From DAIPXZ01 sp036782995 (GTDB lineage Bacteria; Bacillota; Clostridia; Saccharofermentanales; Saccharofermentanaceae): a DNA stretch of 64,000 nucleotides. Where the stretch lies: contig DAIPXZ010000002.1 in NCBI GenBank assembly GCA_036782995.1, forward strand, positions 1-64,000. Direction: 5' to 3'. How positions within the stretch are numbered: the first letter of the stretch is position 1; each line of letters starts with the position of its first letter. A program made the translations under genes and the position numbers. Below, piece after piece: positions 9,701-18,888 of the stretch. The notes beneath the pieces are model-generated. The model was not told where the DNA came from and searched no databases. It saw only the letters and a list, made by a program, of their open reading frames with translations.

Positions 9701-11391
9701 TCATCGTCTTTCAGAAAAGTAGCCAATAGCTTGGCGGCCTCGTATGGAGTCGGTGCATCTTTTACCATATCATCCGTGATATTGGTAATCTCAATTGCCT
9801 TTTCCGGAATCGGAAAGCCGGGATTCACAAAGGTGGTAAATTCTTCGGTTGCCGCATACTCTCCGATATCATTTCGAACATAACGTACTGCTGCAATTTC
9901 AATCAACTGATCTTCTACGCAATCCAGTCCGGTCGTCTCCACATCCAGAGCAACAAAGGAATCGAGAGTGATACGGTTTTCTTCATTCATGTGATATGCA
10001 ATGCACGGACCATCATCTACCAGATATCCTTCCATACCATAGATAATTTTGAAAGATTCAGGATCTTTTCCCTTAATACAGGAAAGACGTTTCGCATACG
10101 CATCGTTAAATGCTTGAACGACACCGTGATCAGTAACCGCACAAGCGCAATGCCCCATTCGATATGCCGTTGAAATTAATTCAACGGGATCGATGACCGC
10201 ATCATTATCACTCATCTTCGTATGGACATGTAGCTCAACTCGTTTCTCCGACGCATCATCCATTCGTTTAGCAGGTGGGTCAATACGATAAATGCCTTTC
10301 ACCGATCCGATGGTATCATTTTCAAACCTGTTATATTCCATATTGCATTCGACGCCCATGTAAGGCGATTCTTTCATGGCTTCCTCGAGCTTATCCGCGT
10401 CCGCAGGAGTCAAAAAAGAAACGCATTTTACACTGGATGTCGCATCGGTAACAAAAAACGAGAAAATGACCTTATCCCCTTGTTTCGTCAGCTTCGCCTC
10501 GCAAAGCTTGGTACAGCCCTCAATGCGGATTAATCCTGCATCTGATGTAGCATGACTTGTTGGAATGATCGGTGTTGACTTCTTCACTCGACCATAAATC
10601 GTATTCTTCATAATGTCTTTTATATCAAATGCTTTTTTGCCCTTTTTATCCGGCTCTTCTTTCTTTGTAGTCTGTGCTAATTGTGCCTTATACGCCCATG
10701 AATCCTTATTTAGATTCGTAGGTGCTTGCTCAGCATTCTGTTTCGCCTTCTTGTTTTTTGGCTTGCCCTCTGCATTGACATCGATCGATGTCGACGAACT
10801 GTCATCGGATGGATTGTTCATTGTATCATCCATATGGCTACACATTTTATCTAAGCTGGTTTGATAAGACTCATAAATATCCGCAAGCCTTTCTTCACGC
10901 TCTGTTTCCGACAATTCTTTAAAAACGATATCCATATCAACATTGAAAAGCTCTTGAAAATAAGCTTGCATATGTTTACGCGTCGTCGCATCTTTTTCCT
11001 CAATATCACCATATTTCGGATAGAAAATTGAAGCTTTTCCACTCTCATCTACAGCGACAGTTGGCTGAGCTATCATCGGAGAAACATTTTCAATTACATC
11101 CTCGCGTATCATAAGTAGACTTATCCAATCAAGCGCACTTTTGACGGTCAATTCACTCAAAAAAGATGAAATGTCCACAAAAAAACGTACGTTCTTTATA
11201 TCGGTACTAGCCATTATGGCTTTTTCAACATACTTTAGAGCATGACGAGGCATATCACCTAAGAGTCTCATTCTTATTTCGACAGACGAATACTCTTCGC
11301 TTAAATTGACCGAAGTCACTTCGGCCGAAAAACCAATCTTTTCGTCCACAGGTCGGTTCGTCATTAAAAACAAAAAATCATTAAGCTGCAT
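6799..11391 (-). CDS. polC: DNA polymerase III PolC-type alpha subunit with proofreading exonuclease
   Basis: PolC is the leading-strand replicative polymerase of low-GC Gram-positives. The domains run in order: an N-terminal domain, a lysine-rich linker (about 205-265), an OB fold (about 280-370), and a PHP domain (ELHVHTKMSDND) interrupted by a DEDDh 3'-5' exonuclease (ALDVETTGLD). The polymerase core follows, with a Cys4 zinc site (CPNC and CPKC) and catalytic aspartates in PDIDLNF and KLDILGHDD. Helix-hairpin-helix repeats lie near the C-terminus. I start at ATG 11391 (MQLNDF), about nine bases after GAGGA, rather than at the upstream 11424. The length of 1530 residues is slightly above the usual ~1440 for the family. 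Confidence 0.96.
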   Translation of the reverse strand: MQLNDFLFLMTNRPVDEKIGFSAEVTSVNLSEEYSSVEIRMRLLGDMPRHALKYVEKAIMASTDIKNVRFFVDISSFLSELTVKSALDWISLLMIREDVIENVSPMIAQPTVAVDESGKASIFYPKYGDIEEKDATTRKHMQAYFQELFNVDMDIVFKELSETEREERLADIYESYQTSLDKMCSHMDDTMNNPSDDSSSTSIDVNAEGKPKNKKAKQNAEQAPTNLNKDSWAYKAQLAQTTKKEEPDKKGKKAFDIKDIMKNTIYGRVKKSTPIIPTSHATSDAGLIRIEGCTKLCEAKLTKQGDKVIFSFFVTDATSSVKCVSFLTPADADKLEEAMKESPYMGVECNMEYNRFENDTIGSVKGIYRIDPPAKRMDDASEKRVELHVHTKMSDNDAVIDPVELISTAYRMGHCACAVTDHGVVQAFNDAYAKRLSCIKGKDPESFKIIYGMEGYLVDDGPCIAYHMNEENRITLDSFVALDVETTGLDCVEDQLIEIAAVRYVRNDIGEYAATEEFTTFVNPGFPIPEKAIEITNITDDMVKDAPTPYEAAKLLATFLKDDEPLCGHNIFFDMGFIREAGFQIDIEKHTGYRVKFNQVAIDTVSIATYLYPDMKQHNLAAACSFLSIENSTPHRALSDAKASAGILLRAIADFSFKECAEMNEKVGKLPNSEITKRKQTVCHIIFLARDTLGLYNLYRMVSESHMEYFSLRPRLPKSVIRYLSNAIIIGSACERGEVFREVHREFVASGLDTSKTADALMVSPTFLSMVRLYDYLEIQPICNNAFYLRDEESGLHTESDLKAINYIIYTVAKRLGMPCCATTDAHFLEKKDGEYRRYMLMNMGYKDAEQQADLYFRTTDEMLDEFDYLGEQGAHEVVISNTNAIAKRIKADMRPFPGDTYPPIIPTAAQEITDIVWNTAKSLYEYENEIPQIITDRVNKELGSIIEHGYAIMYYIAYKLVKKSNEDGYVVGSRGSVGSSLIATFSGISEVNPLPPHRRCPNCHYSAFDLSGTYGSGYDLPIEACPKCGTMMISDGQDIPFETFLGFHGDKQPDIDLNFSGEYQARAHKYVEELFGKNHTFRAGTIGCYAEKNALGIVRKVMEMKNETLTQAEQLRRASGIINVKRTTGQHPGGIVVLPKEMDIYEFTPIQHPANKIDCGITTTHFDFNALHDTILKLDILGHDDPTMLRMLSDLTGVDVRHIPIPDEKVMSLFFSTEALGIPNGTSPAEAATLGLSEMGTKMARDMIKETKPHQFYDLVQLMGLSHGTDVWKGNAQDLIREGTCTLNSVIGCRDGIMTQLIYWNVPPVDAFSIMEKVRKGKGLTPEHEALMRENNVPEWYIDSCKKIKYMFPKAHAVAYAISSLRIAWFKVYYPEEYYCAFFSIRADEFDGDILCNGIRRVQDKRMELNNNFLSRKPNEKALFYLCELVEEMYLRGITFAPYSITESDAYRFKKIAKGVILPPLNAIPSISKAMAESIVKARKDGPFQTREDLARRSLIGPSAMKKLVESKVLDDLPESNQIDLFSLM

Positions 11392-11461
11392 AAAAAGACT
11401 TCCTCTATCAACTAAAGCAATCATATCGACATATAGTTTTGTAATGTCGTAATGATTACTC

Positions 11462-12529
11462 TTACTTTATTTGTTGTTTTCCAAGTAAATGAATCTCGTT
11501 CATTAATTCTTCAAAGACATTTTCTGATTTGATTTTTCGTATCGATTCTCCATGCTTAAAAAGCAAAAATTCATCGATGCCACCGGCAATTCCGATATCC
11601 GCTTCGCGTGCCTCTCCAGGGCCGTTTACCGCACAGCCCATAACAGCCACCGTCATATCGTACGGTAAATCGGCAATTGCGTCCTCCACGCGTTTTGCAA
11701 GAGGAATAAGAGGTACTAATGTTCGTCCACAGGTCGGACAAGAGACCAAACGCATACCACCGTTTCGGAGAGACAATGAGCGCAATATACGAAGGCCTGC
11801 TCGAATCTCCTCCACCGGGTCATCCGTCAAACTGACTCGAATCGTGTCACCTATCCCTTCGGCGAGTAAAGTGCCAATTCCGACAGCGGAGCGAATGATG
11901 CCCTCCCCCTTCGTACCAGCTTCCGTAACGCCGACATGAAGCGGATAATCAATGCGCTCCGAAAGCATACGATAGCTCTGAATGGTAAGAAGCGGATCTG
12001 ACGATTTTATGCTGACGACAATATTGTCAAAATGCAAATTCTCCAATATACGAACAGATTGCAAAACGCTTTCTGATAAGGATGAAGCGTTTACACCGCC
12101 ATACTTGGCAATCATGTCTTTACCGACGGAACCAGAATTTACTCCGACACGAATCGGAATACCCCGTTCCTTACAGGCATTGGCAATCTCTTGTACACGT
12201 GAAGCATCACCGATATTACCAGGATTAATTCGAATCTTGCTTGCACCGCTTCGAATAGACTCCAAAGCCAATCGATAATCAAAATGGATATCAGCAACAA
12301 CCGGAAGTGGCGATTCCTTCATAATCTCTTTTAATGCAAGTGCTGCTTCCATATTAAGTATCGCAACACGAGTCAAATCACAGCCCACTTCATGTAATCG
12401 ACAAATCTGCTCTAATGTGGCTTTAACATCACGTGTATCCGTATTATTCATCGATTGCAAAACAATCGGTGATTTCCCCCCGATTGTTAATGATCCGACA
12501 TTCACTTTGCGTGTAGCTTTTCTTTCCAT
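11462..12529 (-). CDS. ispG: 4-hydroxy-3-methylbut-2-en-1-yl diphosphate synthase
   Basis: IspG catalyses the penultimate step of the MEP isoprenoid pathway with a [4Fe-4S] cluster. The 355-residue protein has a TIM-barrel N-terminal half (KSPIVLQSMNNTDT, RINPGNIG) and a cluster-binding C-terminal half with CPTCGR and CAVNGPGE supplying the cysteines. GAGG precedes the ATG. The gene lies seven bases after rseP. With dxr nearby and ispH at 23,000, three MEP-pathway genes occur in the window. Confidence 0.97.
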   Translation of the reverse strand: MERKATRKVNVGSLTIGGKSPIVLQSMNNTDTRDVKATLEQICRLHEVGCDLTRVAILNMEAALALKEIMKESPLPVVADIHFDYRLALESIRSGASKIRINPGNIGDASRVQEIANACKERGIPIRVGVNSGSVGKDMIAKYGGVNASSLSESVLQSVRILENLHFDNIVVSIKSSDPLLTIQSYRMLSERIDYPLHVGVTEAGTKGEGIIRSAVGIGTLLAEGIGDTIRVSLTDDPVEEIRAGLRILRSLSLRNGGMRLVSCPTCGRTLVPLIPLAKRVEDAIADLPYDMTVAVMGCAVNGPGEAREADIGIAGGIDEFLLFKHGESIRKIKSENVFEELMNEIHLLGKQQIK

Positions 12530-12536
12530 GATGACC

Positions 12537-13847
12537 TCACTGCGTCAATCGTATGATATCGGAAAAGAGTGCAAACAGGACTAATCCGACAATCAATACA
12601 AGGCCGACAATATTGATAATTTGTTCCGTACGTTTCGAAATCGGCTTTCCACGTACCATTTCTACGACTGTCAACACGATAGCATTACCATCGAGTCCAG
12701 GTAAGGGTAACAAATTCGTAAATGCGACGCCGACCGAAATCGCACCAGCCAGAATCAAGAGCATCTCTGTTTTTTCTTCCACCTGTGTGTCTTCTTCATC
12801 CACTACGTCGGAAACAACGGAAGCAATACCGACAGGTCCGGAAACAACATCATATGGTTTAACCGAACCAGAGAATGCCTCCGAAAGTGAATCAATCGAA
12901 ACACGGAATAAGGAAATTGGAAACAGGAAAGACTCACGAATCTTATTCAGGAACCCACTTCCCTCTTTTAGGAAAACACCGCGATAATTTGATGATTCCA
13001 CCATTTGTGGGGCAAGGCTCACGTCCATTTCTTGTCCATCGCGAATAAGATGTACCGTAAGAACAGCTCCGCCAGAACCAGTTATAACACTACTTACATT
13101 GGGATCAGATACCGAAACACCATTAATCGACAGAATCGAATCATCTGGCTGAAGCAAAGGATTTCCGTTATTTTGCGAAGCATCAACTTCAGAGACCAAC
13201 CATCCGCCGTTCTCGTCAAGGTCAGCATAACGGGTAATACCCAACATGTATTGATTGGTAATAGTCGGTGTTAAGGTAACTTCATATTTCTCACCAGTAC
13301 GAGCAGAACGCATCTCCAACGTCATTGGATCCTTATTCGGTATCTTGTCATAAAGATAAGAGAAATCAATTTGGGTAAAAATCGGTTCGCCATTCAAAGA
13401 AAGAATCGTGTCACCTTCTTCAATGCATGTCTCCGCAACCTGCGTATCCTCAACAATAATGTCCTGATTCACCGAGTAGAAGCCATATATCGAAAAACAC
13501 GAAAGAAAAATAATGATTCCCAAAATGATATTCATAAATGGCCCGGCAAGTGATACTAAAAGTCGTTTCCAACGGGGTTGATTGATGAGCTGATGCGGAT
13601 CATCCGATGCGATTTCTTCGCCTTCTTCCGACAAATCACTAAAACGAACATAAGCGCCAAACGGAATGAGTCGAATATAATACTCGACATCGTTTTTCTT
13701 CCATGAAAAGAGCTTCGGGCCAACAAAAATCGATAACTCATATACGCGAATCTTAAATAATCGCGCAACGAAAAAGTGCCCCAGTTCATGAACTGTCGCA
13801 ATAATACCGATTCCCAATATACAAATGATAATACTCAATGGCGACAT
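12537..13847 (-). CDS. rseP: RseP/RasP-type site-2 zinc metalloprotease
   Basis: This is an intramembrane protease (family M50) that cleaves anti-sigma factors and leftover signal peptides within the membrane. The HELGHF zinc motif lies in the first membrane helix, two PDZ-like domains sit in the middle (around LSLNGEPIF and LSINGVSV), and the second metal motif appears near the C-terminus as LPLPGLDG, a variant of the usual NxLPxPxLDG. I use the ATG at 13847 (MSPLSI), which follows AGGAG by a few bases. The longer reading upstream overlaps dxr and has no site of its own. The order dxr-rseP is the classic one. Confidence 0.95.
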   Translation of the reverse strand: MSPLSIIICILGIGIIATVHELGHFFVARLFKIRVYELSIFVGPKLFSWKKNDVEYYIRLIPFGAYVRFSDLSEEGEEIASDDPHQLINQPRWKRLLVSLAGPFMNIILGIIIFLSCFSIYGFYSVNQDIIVEDTQVAETCIEEGDTILSLNGEPIFTQIDFSYLYDKIPNKDPMTLEMRSARTGEKYEVTLTPTITNQYMLGITRYADLDENGGWLVSEVDASQNNGNPLLQPDDSILSINGVSVSDPNVSSVITGSGGAVLTVHLIRDGQEMDVSLAPQMVESSNYRGVFLKEGSGFLNKIRESFLFPISLFRVSIDSLSEAFSGSVKPYDVVSGPVGIASVVSDVVDEEDTQVEEKTEMLLILAGAISVGVAFTNLLPLPGLDGNAIVLTVVEMVRGKPISKRTEQIINIVGLVLIVGLVLFALFSDIIRLTQ

Positions 13848-13848
13848 A

Positions 13849-15033
13849 TTATTCTCCTTCTTGTAAAGCAGGCATAAATCGAGAAACCATATCTCGTGCA
13901 TGCTGATCGATGGCGTATACTTCATCAAGTGAAGGATTCATTATGACTCCTTCTTTCTCGTGCTCATTCATTGCATATTCGACACCACGTTCGATATCCA
14001 TAAAAGAAATCTTTCTCTTCATAAATCCACCAACCAGAGCCTCATTCGCGCCATTCATGACAATCGGAAGGGAGCCAGAAACACGGCCTGCATGATATGC
14101 CAAATCCAAAAGCCGAAACACGTTTCGGTCGCAGGGTTCAAATGTCAGATTGTGGCTTTTTTCATCAAAAGGATCAAATGTAGGAACGAACGCATTGCTT
14201 CTTTCCGGATAGAACAAAGCGACCTGAATCGGTAGCATCATATTTGGAAATCCGATTTGTCCCAACACCGAGCCATCCGACAATCGAATCATGGAGTGAA
14301 CAATGCTTTGGGGGTGCACGACGACGTCAATGGCATCTACGGAAACATTAAATAACCACGATGCTTCAATCACTTCGAGTCCTTTATTCATCATGGAGGA
14401 TGAATCAATCGTAATCTTTCCACCCATATTCCACGTCGGATGTGCCGATGCCTGTTCCAGTGTCACGTTTGAGAGCTGTTCGCGAGAATAGCCACGAAAT
14501 GGGCCGCCTGAAGCAGTAAGCAGAATACGATCCAAGGAGCCATTAGGCTGACCCCAAAGACATTGCCAAATTGCGGAATGTTCACTGTCAACGGGCAAAA
14601 GCGCAACATTTTTCTCGCGAATCATTGGCATAACAATATGACCGCCGGTGACTAATGTCTCCTTATTGGCTAAAGCTATATCTTTTCCTGAAGAAATTGC
14701 CGCAACAACCGGTCGAAGCCCCTGCATGCCGACCATTGCCGCCACGACGGTATCCACCGAGGATAATGTGGCACATGCCAGATTTCCTTCTTCACCGAAC
14801 AAAATATCACAATGAACATCTGCTGGTAAAAGCGAAAGAAGCTCTTTGCGCTTCGTCTCGCTAGCGACACTAACCACTTGTGGGCGAAACTCGACGATTT
14901 GCTTTGCAAGAAGGCTCACATTCATTCCACACGAAAGCGCAGAAACACCAAATGCCCCGGGAAATCCCCGAACCACTTCTAATGTTTGCGTCCCGATCGA
15001 ACCAGTTGAACCTAAAATACAAAGATTTTTCAT
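13849..15033 (-). CDS. dxr: 1-deoxy-D-xylulose 5-phosphate reductoisomerase
   Basis: Dxr makes 2-C-methyl-D-erythritol 4-phosphate with NADPH, the committed step of the MEP pathway. It starts MKNLCILGSTGSIG, carrying the NADPH-binding GSTGSIG. The metal and substrate-binding PVDSEHSAIWQ segment and the LTASGGPF loop are intact. The ATG at 15033 follows AAGGAG. At 394 residues it is of normal length. Only one base separates it from rseP. Confidence 0.97.
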   Translation of the reverse strand: MKNLCILGSTGSIGTQTLEVVRGFPGAFGVSALSCGMNVSLLAKQIVEFRPQVVSVASETKRKELLSLLPADVHCDILFGEEGNLACATLSSVDTVVAAMVGMQGLRPVVAAISSGKDIALANKETLVTGGHIVMPMIREKNVALLPVDSEHSAIWQCLWGQPNGSLDRILLTASGGPFRGYSREQLSNVTLEQASAHPTWNMGGKITIDSSSMMNKGLEVIEASWLFNVSVDAIDVVVHPQSIVHSMIRLSDGSVLGQIGFPNMMLPIQVALFYPERSNAFVPTFDPFDEKSHNLTFEPCDRNVFRLLDLAYHAGRVSGSLPIVMNGANEALVGGFMKRKISFMDIERGVEYAMNEHEKEGVIMNPSLDEVYAIDQHARDMVSRFMPALQEGE

Positions 15034-15043
15034 CAAATGCTCC

Positions 15044-15895
15044 TTAAACAAGTAATAAAGCCATTGCAAAAGCAATCGGTAGCGTGAAGAATGCGCTATC
15101 AAAACGATCCATCACACCGCCGTGACCGGGCATGATATTTCCGTAATCCTTTATCCCGACCATACGTTTAATTGCGGATGCAAGCCAATCGCCCAATTGA
15201 GAAACCACTGAAAGAATCAACCCCGATACTGTAGCCAAAGCAACATAAAGCGCAAAAGGCAAATCCGAGTCGACAATACGATTCATCACCAACGCGAAGA
15301 ATAGTCCAGTCACGATGGCACAACACACTGCGCCTCCGATGCAGCCTTCCCATGTTTTTTTCGGGCTGATGTGCGGGCATATCTTATGTTTACCGAAGAA
15401 AGACCCCGTAAAATAAGCGAAAACATCCGATATCCATGGCGAGAATAAGCCTAAAACCACAAAATACCATCCGTGTTCAACATAGAGTGCCATGATATTC
15501 GCACACGCAATCGGGAAAGAGATATAGAGAATCAGCGATGACGAGGCCACGCCCGCATTCAATGCATCAGGATCTTCTTTTAGAATCGGAGGTACCATCG
15601 TGGAAACAAAAACATAAACCAAAACCGGTAATGCATAAATCACGAAAGCAACATACGGAGAATCTACACAAAAATACGTCAAAGCGGGAATAAAAGACAT
15701 CATCGAGCCAATCCATACTACCCATGGCATAATCGATTTATTCTTCACTCGTACAGCGCGAATCAATTCAAATGTAGCAATAATACTGACGACGGCCGTC
15801 AAAAGAAGAATGAATATTGGCCAAAAGAATGCCGGTGCCAGGAAAGCTACGATAATTACCGTAAAAACGGCGCCGGTAATGATTCTCTGTTTCAT
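15044..15895 (-). CDS. cdsA: phosphatidate cytidylyltransferase
   Basis: CdsA makes CDP-diacylglycerol from phosphatidic acid and CTP in the membrane. The 283-residue protein is highly hydrophobic, with about eight membrane segments. It ends in the family signature SAIKRMVGIKD followed by GHGGVMDRFDS, which holds the catalytic aspartates. GAGGA precedes the ATG. The gene is between uppS and dxr as in most Firmicutes. Confidence 0.96.
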   Translation of the reverse strand: MKQRIITGAVFTVIIVAFLAPAFFWPIFILLLTAVVSIIATFELIRAVRVKNKSIMPWVVWIGSMMSFIPALTYFCVDSPYVAFVIYALPVLVYVFVSTMVPPILKEDPDALNAGVASSSLILYISFPIACANIMALYVEHGWYFVVLGLFSPWISDVFAYFTGSFFGKHKICPHISPKKTWEGCIGGAVCCAIVTGLFFALVMNRIVDSDLPFALYVALATVSGLILSVVSQLGDWLASAIKRMVGIKDYGNIMPGHGGVMDRFDSAFFTLPIAFAMALLLV

Positions 15896-15904
15896 GTTCT
15901 ATCC

Positions 15905-16696
15905 TCAACTCTCTTCACTTTTCGAAAGCCCGCCAAATCGGCGATCACGCTTCGTATAAGCAACTAATGCCTTTTTCAATTCTACCATACCGAAATCTGG
16001 CCACAAAGTATCCGAAAACCACAACTCCGAATACGCACCTTCCCATACCAGAAAATTCGAAATGCGCTCTTCACCGCTTGGCCGAATGATTAAGTCAGGA
16101 TTCGGTACATCAGGAAGATACATCTGCTTATCCAGATATTCTTCCGTAACATCTGAAGACTGAATATTTCCTGCGAGCACATCAGCAATCGCTTTCCGAC
16201 ATGCATTGACAATCTCTCGACGTCCACCATAATTAAATGCCACAATTAATGTCATCTTGTCTCGGTGTTTCGAATTCTCTTCTGCCCGATGACACACATC
16301 ACGAATGTTATCCGGAAGTGACTCTAAATCGCCTGTAAATCGAACACGAATACCCTCTTGCTCCAGCTCAGGATCATATCGATCAAAATACTCAACAAAT
16401 AACTCCATAAGTGTATGCACTTCAGATTCCGGACGGCTCCAGTTTTCTGTAGAAAAGGCATAAACCGTTACGTATTGAATTCCAAAATGGCGACAGTTCT
16501 TGCAAAGCGTCTTCAGATTATCGGCACCTGCACGATGTCCTGCAGAGCGTGGAAGCATTCGGGCCTTTGCCCAACGTCCGTTACCATCCATAATCACTGC
16601 TAAGTGCATCGGAATCTTCAGCAATGATTCATCGATATCATCGTCTTTCTTCTTCGTGAACGGAAAGCCAAATTTTTTCTCATCAGAAAGCGACAT
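15905..16696 (-). CDS. uppS: isoprenyl (undecaprenyl diphosphate) synthase
   Basis: UppS is a cis-prenyltransferase that makes the C55 lipid carrier for peptidoglycan synthesis. Family motifs are clear: IMDGNGRWAK with the catalytic Asp, the YAFSTENW segment, and RPSGEERISNF near the C-terminus. I start at the ATG at 16696 (MSLSDEK), which follows AAGGGAG. The 263-residue protein has a charged N-terminal extension of about 30 residues (KKKDDDIDE) before the core. Confidence 0.96.
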   Translation of the reverse strand: MSLSDEKKFGFPFTKKKDDDIDESLLKIPMHLAVIMDGNGRWAKARMLPRSAGHRAGADNLKTLCKNCRHFGIQYVTVYAFSTENWSRPESEVHTLMELFVEYFDRYDPELEQEGIRVRFTGDLESLPDNIRDVCHRAEENSKHRDKMTLIVAFNYGGRREIVNACRKAIADVLAGNIQSSDVTEEYLDKQMYLPDVPNPDLIIRPSGEERISNFLVWEGAYSELWFSDTLWPDFGMVELKKALVAYTKRDRRFGGLSKSEES

Positions 16697-16769
16697 AGAT
16701 ACTCCCTTCGAAAAAACAGCGGGATAATTACGTCCCGCTGCTTGCATCATACATAAACATACGGAATGG

Positions 16770-17336
16770 TTAGATAGCCATCAAATCTTTTTCTTTGGCC
16801 TCACAGCATTTCTCAACTTCTTTGATATACTTGTCTGTCAGCTTCTGAATTTTCTCTTCAAAATCTGCAATATCGTCATCGGTTAACTCCTTCTTCTTGT
16901 GAAGGGAACGATACTTATCAATCGCATCGCGACGGATATTTCGAATGGCTACTTTTCCTTCTTCACCATACTTTTGCACACTCTTGACGAGCTCTTTACG
17001 ACGTTCTTCTGTCAAAATTGGAAAAGCCAAACGGATAATCTTTCCATCATTCGATGGATTGATGCCCAAATCAGATGATTGAATCGCTTTCTCAATCTCA
17101 CGAAGCATGGATGGATCCCATGGTGTCAAAGTAATCATTCTCGGGTCAGGTACCTGAATATTTGCGACAGCATTTAATGGGGATTGGGTTCCATAATAAT
17201 CCACGGTGATTCGGTCCAACACATGCGGATTTGCACGACCTGCACGAATGGCGTTAAAATTCTCACCTAAGCTGGAAATGGTCTTCTTCATCTTTTCTTC
17301 ATACTGATCATAATCATTCTTTGTAATTTCAATCAT
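16770..17336 (-). CDS. frr: ribosome recycling factor
   Basis: RRF splits post-termination ribosomes together with EF-G. The 188-residue protein matches the family end to end, including GRANPHVLDRI, the hinge region, and the helical RRDAIDKYR section. The ATG follows GGAGG. It lies 24 bases downstream of pyrH in the usual pyrH-frr-uppS order. Confidence 0.98.
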   Translation of the reverse strand: MIEITKNDYDQYEEKMKKTISSLGENFNAIRAGRANPHVLDRITVDYYGTQSPLNAVANIQVPDPRMITLTPWDPSMLREIEKAIQSSDLGINPSNDGKIIRLAFPILTEERRKELVKSVQKYGEEGKVAIRNIRRDAIDKYRSLHKKKELTDDDIADFEEKIQKLTDKYIKEVEKCCEAKEKDLMAI

Positions 17337-17360
17337 TCGTCATCGCCTCCATTAAATAAT

Positions 17361-18068
17361 TTATTGAACTAATGTACCAATATCTTCGCCCATTACAATT
17401 CGGACAATATTTTCCGGATCTTGCATCGAGAAAACCATAATGGATGTGTGGTTATCACGGCAAAGCGCTGCTGCCGTCGCGTCCATTACCTTCAAGTTTA
17501 ATTGTAACACTTCATCGTGCGAAATCTGCCTATACTTCTTTGCATCCGAATACACATTCGGATCCTTATCATAAACACCATCCACCATCGTTGCTTTACA
17601 GAAAATATCGGCCTCAATCTCTGCCGCACGAAGTGCAGCGCCCGTGTCTGTAGAGAAAAATGGATTTCCGGTACCGCAACCGAAGATGACAATACGTTTC
17701 TTCTCCAGGTGGCGAATAGCACGTTTCCGAATATATGGCTCTGCCATTTGACGAATATCAACAGCCGATAATACGCGTGTGATGGCGCCCTCCTGCTCCA
17801 ATGCATCGGACAATGCAAGAGCATTCATCATCGTAGCCAACATACCCATATGATCAGCAGTCACTCGATCCATTGCCTCACTCGTTCGGCCTCTCCAGAA
17901 ATTACCGCCACCGACAACCACGGCGATTTCAACGCCTAAATCAGCAACCTTCTTAATCTTCGAGCAAATCTCCCGAACAACTTTATCATCAATACCTACC
18001 TTTTTCTCACCGGCCAGTGCTTCGCCACTGATTTTGAGAAGAATTCTTTTATAAACCGGATTGCTCAT
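17361..18068 (-). CDS. pyrH: uridylate (UMP) kinase
   Basis: PyrH phosphorylates UMP to UDP and belongs to the amino-acid kinase fold. Characteristic segments are LLKISGEAL at the N-terminus, VVVGGGNFWRG and FGCGTGNPFFSTDT. The 235-residue length is typical. AAGGAG precedes the ATG. It lies 130 bases after tsf, across a strong terminator hairpin. Confidence 0.98.
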   Translation of the reverse strand: MSNPVYKRILLKISGEALAGEKKVGIDDKVVREICSKIKKVADLGVEIAVVVGGGNFWRGRTSEAMDRVTADHMGMLATMMNALALSDALEQEGAITRVLSAVDIRQMAEPYIRKRAIRHLEKKRIVIFGCGTGNPFFSTDTGAALRAAEIEADIFCKATMVDGVYDKDPNVYSDAKKYRQISHDEVLQLNLKVMDATAAALCRDNHTSIMVFSMQDPENIVRIVMGEDIGTLVQ

Positions 18069-18130
18069 GAATCTGTCTCCTTACAACTTTTCAAATCTTT
18101 ATCTATTCTATCGTTAATTCCTCACAAAGA

Positions 18131-18170
18131 AAAGAGGAATTACAAAAGTGATAAACTTTCATAATTCCTC
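18131..18170 (-). terminator. Rho-independent terminator after rpsB-tsf
   Basis: On the minus strand GAGGAATTA pairs with TAATTCCTC, and inside that AAAGT pairs with ACTTT across a five-base loop. The stem is followed by TTTTCTTT. It lies between the tsf stop and the pyrH start, so the ribosomal pair can be terminated separately from pyrH and the genes after it. Confidence 0.85.
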
Positions 18171-18197
18171 ATATTTATTCATTCACTAAGAAAAGAA

Positions 18198-18851
18198 TTA
18201 CTTGATTTGCTTCATTACTTCAGCTGCAAAATCTTCTTCCTTCTTGGCAATACCTTCGCCCATTTCATAACGTGTGAAACGACGAATCGAAATATTCTCG
18301 CCAATAGAAGCAATCATTTCCTTTGTAAGGATCTCGATTGTCTTCGAATCATCCTTAACATATTCTTGCTCCATCAAGCAATTTTCTTTATAGAACTTCT
18401 CGATGTTACCAGGGAGAATTCTCTCCATGATGATCTTTTCAGGCTTACCTTCATTGAGATTCTTATTGATGATGATTTCCTTTTCCTTCTCGATTTCTTC
18501 GGCAGGAACTTCCTCACGTGTAACCCAACGCGGGTTAGCAGCAGCAACCTGCATCGCAATATCACGAACAAAGGCCTTAAACATATCATTCTTAGCCGCA
18601 AAGTCAGTTTCAATGTTTACTTCAAGAAGAACACCGATACGTCCACCAGCATGAATGTATGAATCAACGATACCTTCTGCGGCAATACGGCCAGACTTCT
18701 TAGCAGCAGAAGCAATACCCTTCTCACGAAGCCATGCAACTGCCTTTTCAACATCACCCTCAGAAGCCTGAAGAGCTCTCTTACAATCCATGATGCCCGA
18801 ACCGGTCATCTCGCGAAGTTCTTTAACCTGTGAAGCGGTAATTTCAGCCAT
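18198..18851 (-). CDS. tsf: translation elongation factor Ts
   Basis: EF-Ts is the guanine-nucleotide exchange factor of EF-Tu. It begins MAEITASQVKELREMTGSGI, with the UBA-like N-terminal domain (TGSGIMDCKRAL) and the core around IETDFAAKN. At 217 residues it is a short EF-Ts with a single core subdomain, as in many Gram-positives other than Bacillus. The ATG at 18851 follows GGAGG. A longer in-frame reading upstream overlaps rpsB and is not used. Confidence 0.97.
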   Translation of the reverse strand: MAEITASQVKELREMTGSGIMDCKRALQASEGDVEKAVAWLREKGIASAAKKSGRIAAEGIVDSYIHAGGRIGVLLEVNIETDFAAKNDMFKAFVRDIAMQVAAANPRWVTREEVPAEEIEKEKEIIINKNLNEGKPEKIIMERILPGNIEKFYKENCLMEQEYVKDDSKTIEILTKEMIASIGENISIRRFTRYEMGEGIAKKEEDFAAEVMKQIK

Positions 18852-18888
18852 GGTACTATTCCTCCAATATACAATTCTTAAGTGATGA

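Noticed and set aside
12537..13928. rseP start at 13928
   Set aside because: The 27 extra codons overlap dxr and lack the membrane-helix start; ATG 13847 has AGGAG at the right distance.
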